From NCBI GenBank assembly GCA_002408385.1, contig DHSB01000254.1:1-8816 (forward strand): 8,816 nucleotides of DNA, in the 5' to 3' direction. Positions 7,901 to 8,816 of this stretch are shown here, piece by piece; within the stretch, counting starts at the first letter, position 1, and the number at the start of each line of letters is the position of its first letter. The notes under the pieces were generated by a model. That model ran no database searches, was not told the DNA's origin, and worked only from the letters and a program-made list of their open reading frames with translations. The stretch is from Myxococcales bacterium UBA5297 (GTDB lineage Bacteria > Myxococcota > Myxococcia > Myxococcales > UBA5297). Both the position numbers and the translations under genes were made by a program.

Positions 7901-8041
7901 TTCGTCTCCGACCGGCACGCGACCTTCACGCCGTCAGCGCCCCTGCCCTCGGGAGTCTGGCTTCGGTTTGGCGTCGAGGCGCAAGCGGCCGGAGAGGGCG
8001 GTGGCGCGGACGCGCGGCACGTCGTCTTCAAGACCGAGTAG
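4994..8041 (+). CDS. Lipoprotein with circularly permuted NPP-like alkaline phosphatase superfamily domain and Ig-like domains
   Basis: The product is 1015 aa. A basic N-terminus and hydrophobic stretch end in LVLAC, giving a predicted lipidated Cys28. The first folded part, about 50-275, matches the normally C-terminal lobe of nucleotide pyrophosphatase/phosphodiesterases (PF01663-like). It contains EHVSAHGF with His200 as the metal-binding His, AFAGAGIKK, and VDIAPTLARLLG (232-243). Next come the normally N-terminal elements: VIIVND with Asp290, NFPSNTYASHN with Thr332 as the predicted nucleophile, and HHGLLDNKFY with Asn353. MTDDIAHRRG gives Asp492 and His496, and TSDHG gives Asp539 and His540. 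Each catalytic element occurs once, so the site looks complete but rotated in sequence. After TDTGVYLLDC (about 577) lies a Big_5-like Ig domain (about 601-698), an unassigned region (about 700-890) and a second Ig-like domain (about 898-1015). The protein probably hydrolyses a phosphate mono- or diester in the periplasm or at the cell surface; the substrate is unknown. It follows the barrel gene in the same orientation. Confidence 0.93.
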   Translation: MTASKPRPRTLARVLIAGATLLGLVLACASFEDLDVWAPTVEHQDINSCESANADKAIAALLGLDNVEMVMAFREGLYEAHSRRGVVKFARRQERSGYTYELVSTEGENPLANQDDKAFARLDEELEAGSNPKSTDYREQDPGYSGPSDPRMTFVPAEKMSYPRAYERIAAFFDSPRAPDLMIEFKPYALYPLGEHVSAHGFLNALSSRGVLAFAGAGIKKDVRFEQVPASVDIAPTLARLLGFEKTFGVDATGHYSHDVYLKRQDGHVLEEILEGPNARASRAVIIVNDALTNSELAHMLESDEPLPIYRWFRENGAWFDNGVIVNFPSNTYASHNTIGSGAWSGHHGLLDNKFYLRETGETKDPLSQVVNFGKFVTDEVETLHQAVHRNFSNWHAERSPLGNFTVSINSPSSKGADLAALDLIETYDWSRCKEAEEFKVPQVDPALEGTAQAADNFALSTFFKAFLGKLADGSKCVPNPRFAIINLAMTDDIAHRRGAHSDGLRRAIAHTDARMDLAMKAMKAAGAFEETVFVLTSDHGQVLQDHARIQEVAPALYDAKIGKFRLTDTGVYLLDCIPKPEKPDGGGETREECPGALFFDVLSPAGEATEVPVESLVVHVQLSRPAAISADGKGCAEDPRTMKAWLENEQGEVFPGRITYSATNNDVKFSPFGILESRTHYRFVLQVRETRAETRFTTAEAYEGALPPVAARTFALTIADFQYPEQLQQLFNSLKSTMPPILINMNELAIDDPQAERQTGRALMVGGMGDPETTPPDATLGAEIPKANNTSTALTLSGRLRGRWLLLGPGEVHLTASGVPLVFREFVTSGVISEDGKAIEEGVLTGVISVQELGEALDIDLSSICSDPATKEACDDAGNIRMAAKLVGVENPLAFAPFITSPVNKSVGNPPDGTVIEVYFNEPADQAATSFELSVCDESGIERPPSGSDALSWSCNQAGSTLVAGEARFVSDRHATFTPSAPLPSGVWLRFGVEAQAAGEGGGADARHVVFKTE

Positions 8042-8533
8042 CTGCCGAATCGGCCCGAGGCTCGATCGACGGTCGCCTGTCTCCTCGGTATCGGCGCGCT
8101 CGGGGAGTTGCCGGCGGACTTCGGTCTGCCGCGGGTGCTCGAGGTCTCGTCGAAAGCTTTCGGCTGTCGGCGGCCGGGAAGCGGGGTCGTGGTCGGTCTT
8201 CGAGCGGGACCGCGCGCTCAAGCGGCGCGCCCCGCGCGACGGTCATTGCACCAGGGTTCGATGCCGGCACGAGGCCGCAGCCGGACAGCGCGACGGGGCG
8301 AAGCGCGTTGTCCAGAGGCGCCAAGGTCGCCGGGCGTGGTTGAGACCGTGAGCGAGCGAGGAACGCGAGGGCGATAGGGCTTGAGCCGAGGTAGAAGCTG
8401 GTCGAGGGTCAACGCGTTCACGGGGCCATCCTAGCGCCGGGCCTCGCGGGAGCGCGCGAGCTGGTCGAGGCGCATGCCATGCGCTTTGGGGGAGCGCGGA
8501 GGCCCAAGAGGCGAGCGACTCTCCGACCCGATT
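8042..8533. other. Right-hand region with no intact gene
   Basis: Open frames exist here on both strands, but they are rich in Arg, Pro, Ser and Trp, lack the third-position bias of the real genes, and have no recognisable motif. One short minus-strand frame, from a GTG at 8421 with AGGA nearby, begins MNALTLDQLLPRLKPYRPRV and soon turns low-complexity; I could not tie it to a family. A 12-base perfect palindrome CGAAAGCTTTCG lies at 8151-8162. The stretch looks like intergenic or decayed sequence. No terminator with a T-run was found after the lipoprotein gene. Confidence 0.45.
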
Positions 8534-8674
8534 CGTCGACGTCAGGGTGAAGACCTCCACCTCACCGTCGCGGCCCCGGATCTCGATTCGCCCCAGGCTG
8601 CGCAGCCGCGACAGGTCGAGGTCGCCAGGCGCCCGGCGCACCGCCGCCGCCACCACCTCTTCAGAGAGGACCAT
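8534..8674 (-). pseudogene. Possible remnant: class III cyclase C-terminal-like tail
   Basis: Starting at the minus-strand ATG at 8674, about 47 codons have strong G/C third-position bias and read as plausible protein. MVLSEEVVAAA is followed, after some 14 residues, by SLGRIEIRGRDGEVEVFTL. This resembles the end of class III adenylate/guanylate cyclase domains, where a helix with VSEEV-type sequence is followed by LGxxxLKGxxxPVxVFxL. After about 50 codons the frame drifts into low-complexity sequence with no stop until 8243, and no catalytic cyclase residues are present upstream within the window. It may be a frameshifted gene end, a decayed fragment, or part of a short unknown protein. The family link is a motif-level impression only. 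Confidence 0.35.
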
Positions 8675-8679
8675 GGGCG

Positions 8680-8814
8680 TCAGACTTCGTCTGAATCTCT
8701 TCGGGCGACTTGGGGTTGGGCACCGGTCACCCCGGGCGTAGAGGCGACCAGCGGGAGCCTCGGAGTCGAGGCACGCGCGGGTGAGGCCATCTCGGTGAGT
8801 TGCCGCAGATCCCA
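8680..8814 (-). CDS. Possible C-terminal end of a gene running in from the right edge
   Basis: On the minus strand a frame enters from the window edge, begins WDLRQLTEMASPARAS, and ends after 44 codons in VARRDSDEV and a TGA at 8680-8682. That is five bases before the ATG of the cyclase-tail-like fragment at 8674. The close spacing could mean two consecutive genes or one gene broken by a frameshift near 8680. The stop lies in a 6-bp hairpin (TCAGAC-ttc-GTCTGA, 8680-8694). The codon bias is only moderate and no family is recognised, so this is tentative. Confidence 0.2.
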   Translation of the reverse strand, partial: WDLRQLTEMASPARASTPRLPLVASTPGVTGAQPQVARRDSDEV

Positions 8815-8816
8815 AA

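Noticed and set aside
4922..7918. A 998-codon minus-strand open frame opposite the lipoprotein gene
   Set aside because: It is the antisense shadow of a gene with complete catalytic motifs, and its translation is repetitive in Val, Arg, Glu and Leu with no recognisable fold.
8255..8272. T-loop-like GGTTCGATGCC, also similar to GGTTCGATGCAGG near 1586
   Set aside because: The flanking bases do not form the five-base T-stem and no other tRNA arms are present. The match between the two sites is too short to call a repeat.
1..8816. CRISPR array, insertion sequence or prophage signals
   Set aside because: No regularly spaced repeats, transposase motifs, terminal inverted repeats or phage genes were seen anywhere in the window.

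Overview
The window is very GC-rich (roughly 70% by eye) with strongly G/C-biased third codon positions. It carries an N-terminal zinc ribbon joined to a long Pro/Phe-rich linker, and a large lipoprotein with Ig-like (Big_5-type) domains. Together these suggest a Gram-negative, myxobacteria-like organism (Myxococcota or another deltaproteobacterial relative). The outer-membrane barrel with a C-terminal Phe and the lipoprotein signal fit a two-membrane cell. This taxonomic call is an inference from style; no marker gene is present.

Layout: 1-412 holds no gene I can support. 413-1540 (+) is a membrane zinc-metalloprotease-like protein with an HELGH motif (M50/site-2-protease-like) behind a cytoplasmic zinc ribbon. 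It converges on 1603-3354 (-), a two-barrel U32 family protein with the Cys signature of the Fe-S RNA-hydroxylase/ubiquinone-hydroxylase relatives. A divergent intergenic region of about 250 bases follows and contains a convincing sigma-70-type promoter (TTGACC-18-TAAGAT). This promoter drives 3602-4885 (+), a signal-peptide-bearing outer-membrane beta-barrel of the Phenol_MetA_deg/transporter type. After a 108-base gap with its own ribosome-binding site comes 4994-8041 (+), a 1015-residue lipoprotein of the alkaline phosphatase/NPP superfamily. 8042-8816 has no intact gene, only a short piece on the minus strand that resembles the C-terminal tail of a class III cyclase.

The main discovery is the 4994-8041 product. 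It contains every metal ligand and the Thr nucleophile of an NPP-like phosphodiesterase exactly once, but in rotated order. The segment that is normally C-terminal (His ligand, then VDIAPTL) comes first, at residues about 50-275. The normally N-terminal and middle segments (Asp, Thr nucleophile, DxxxH, SDHG) follow at about 284-578, and two Ig-like domains plus an unassigned region are appended after that. This is the pattern of a circularly permuted enzyme anchored to a membrane by its new N-terminus. I do not know of a described family with this order.

The barrel and the lipoprotein probably form one transcription unit at the cell surface: an outer-membrane channel or sensor-like barrel with a tethered phosphoester hydrolase. 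The substrate cannot be read from the sequence.
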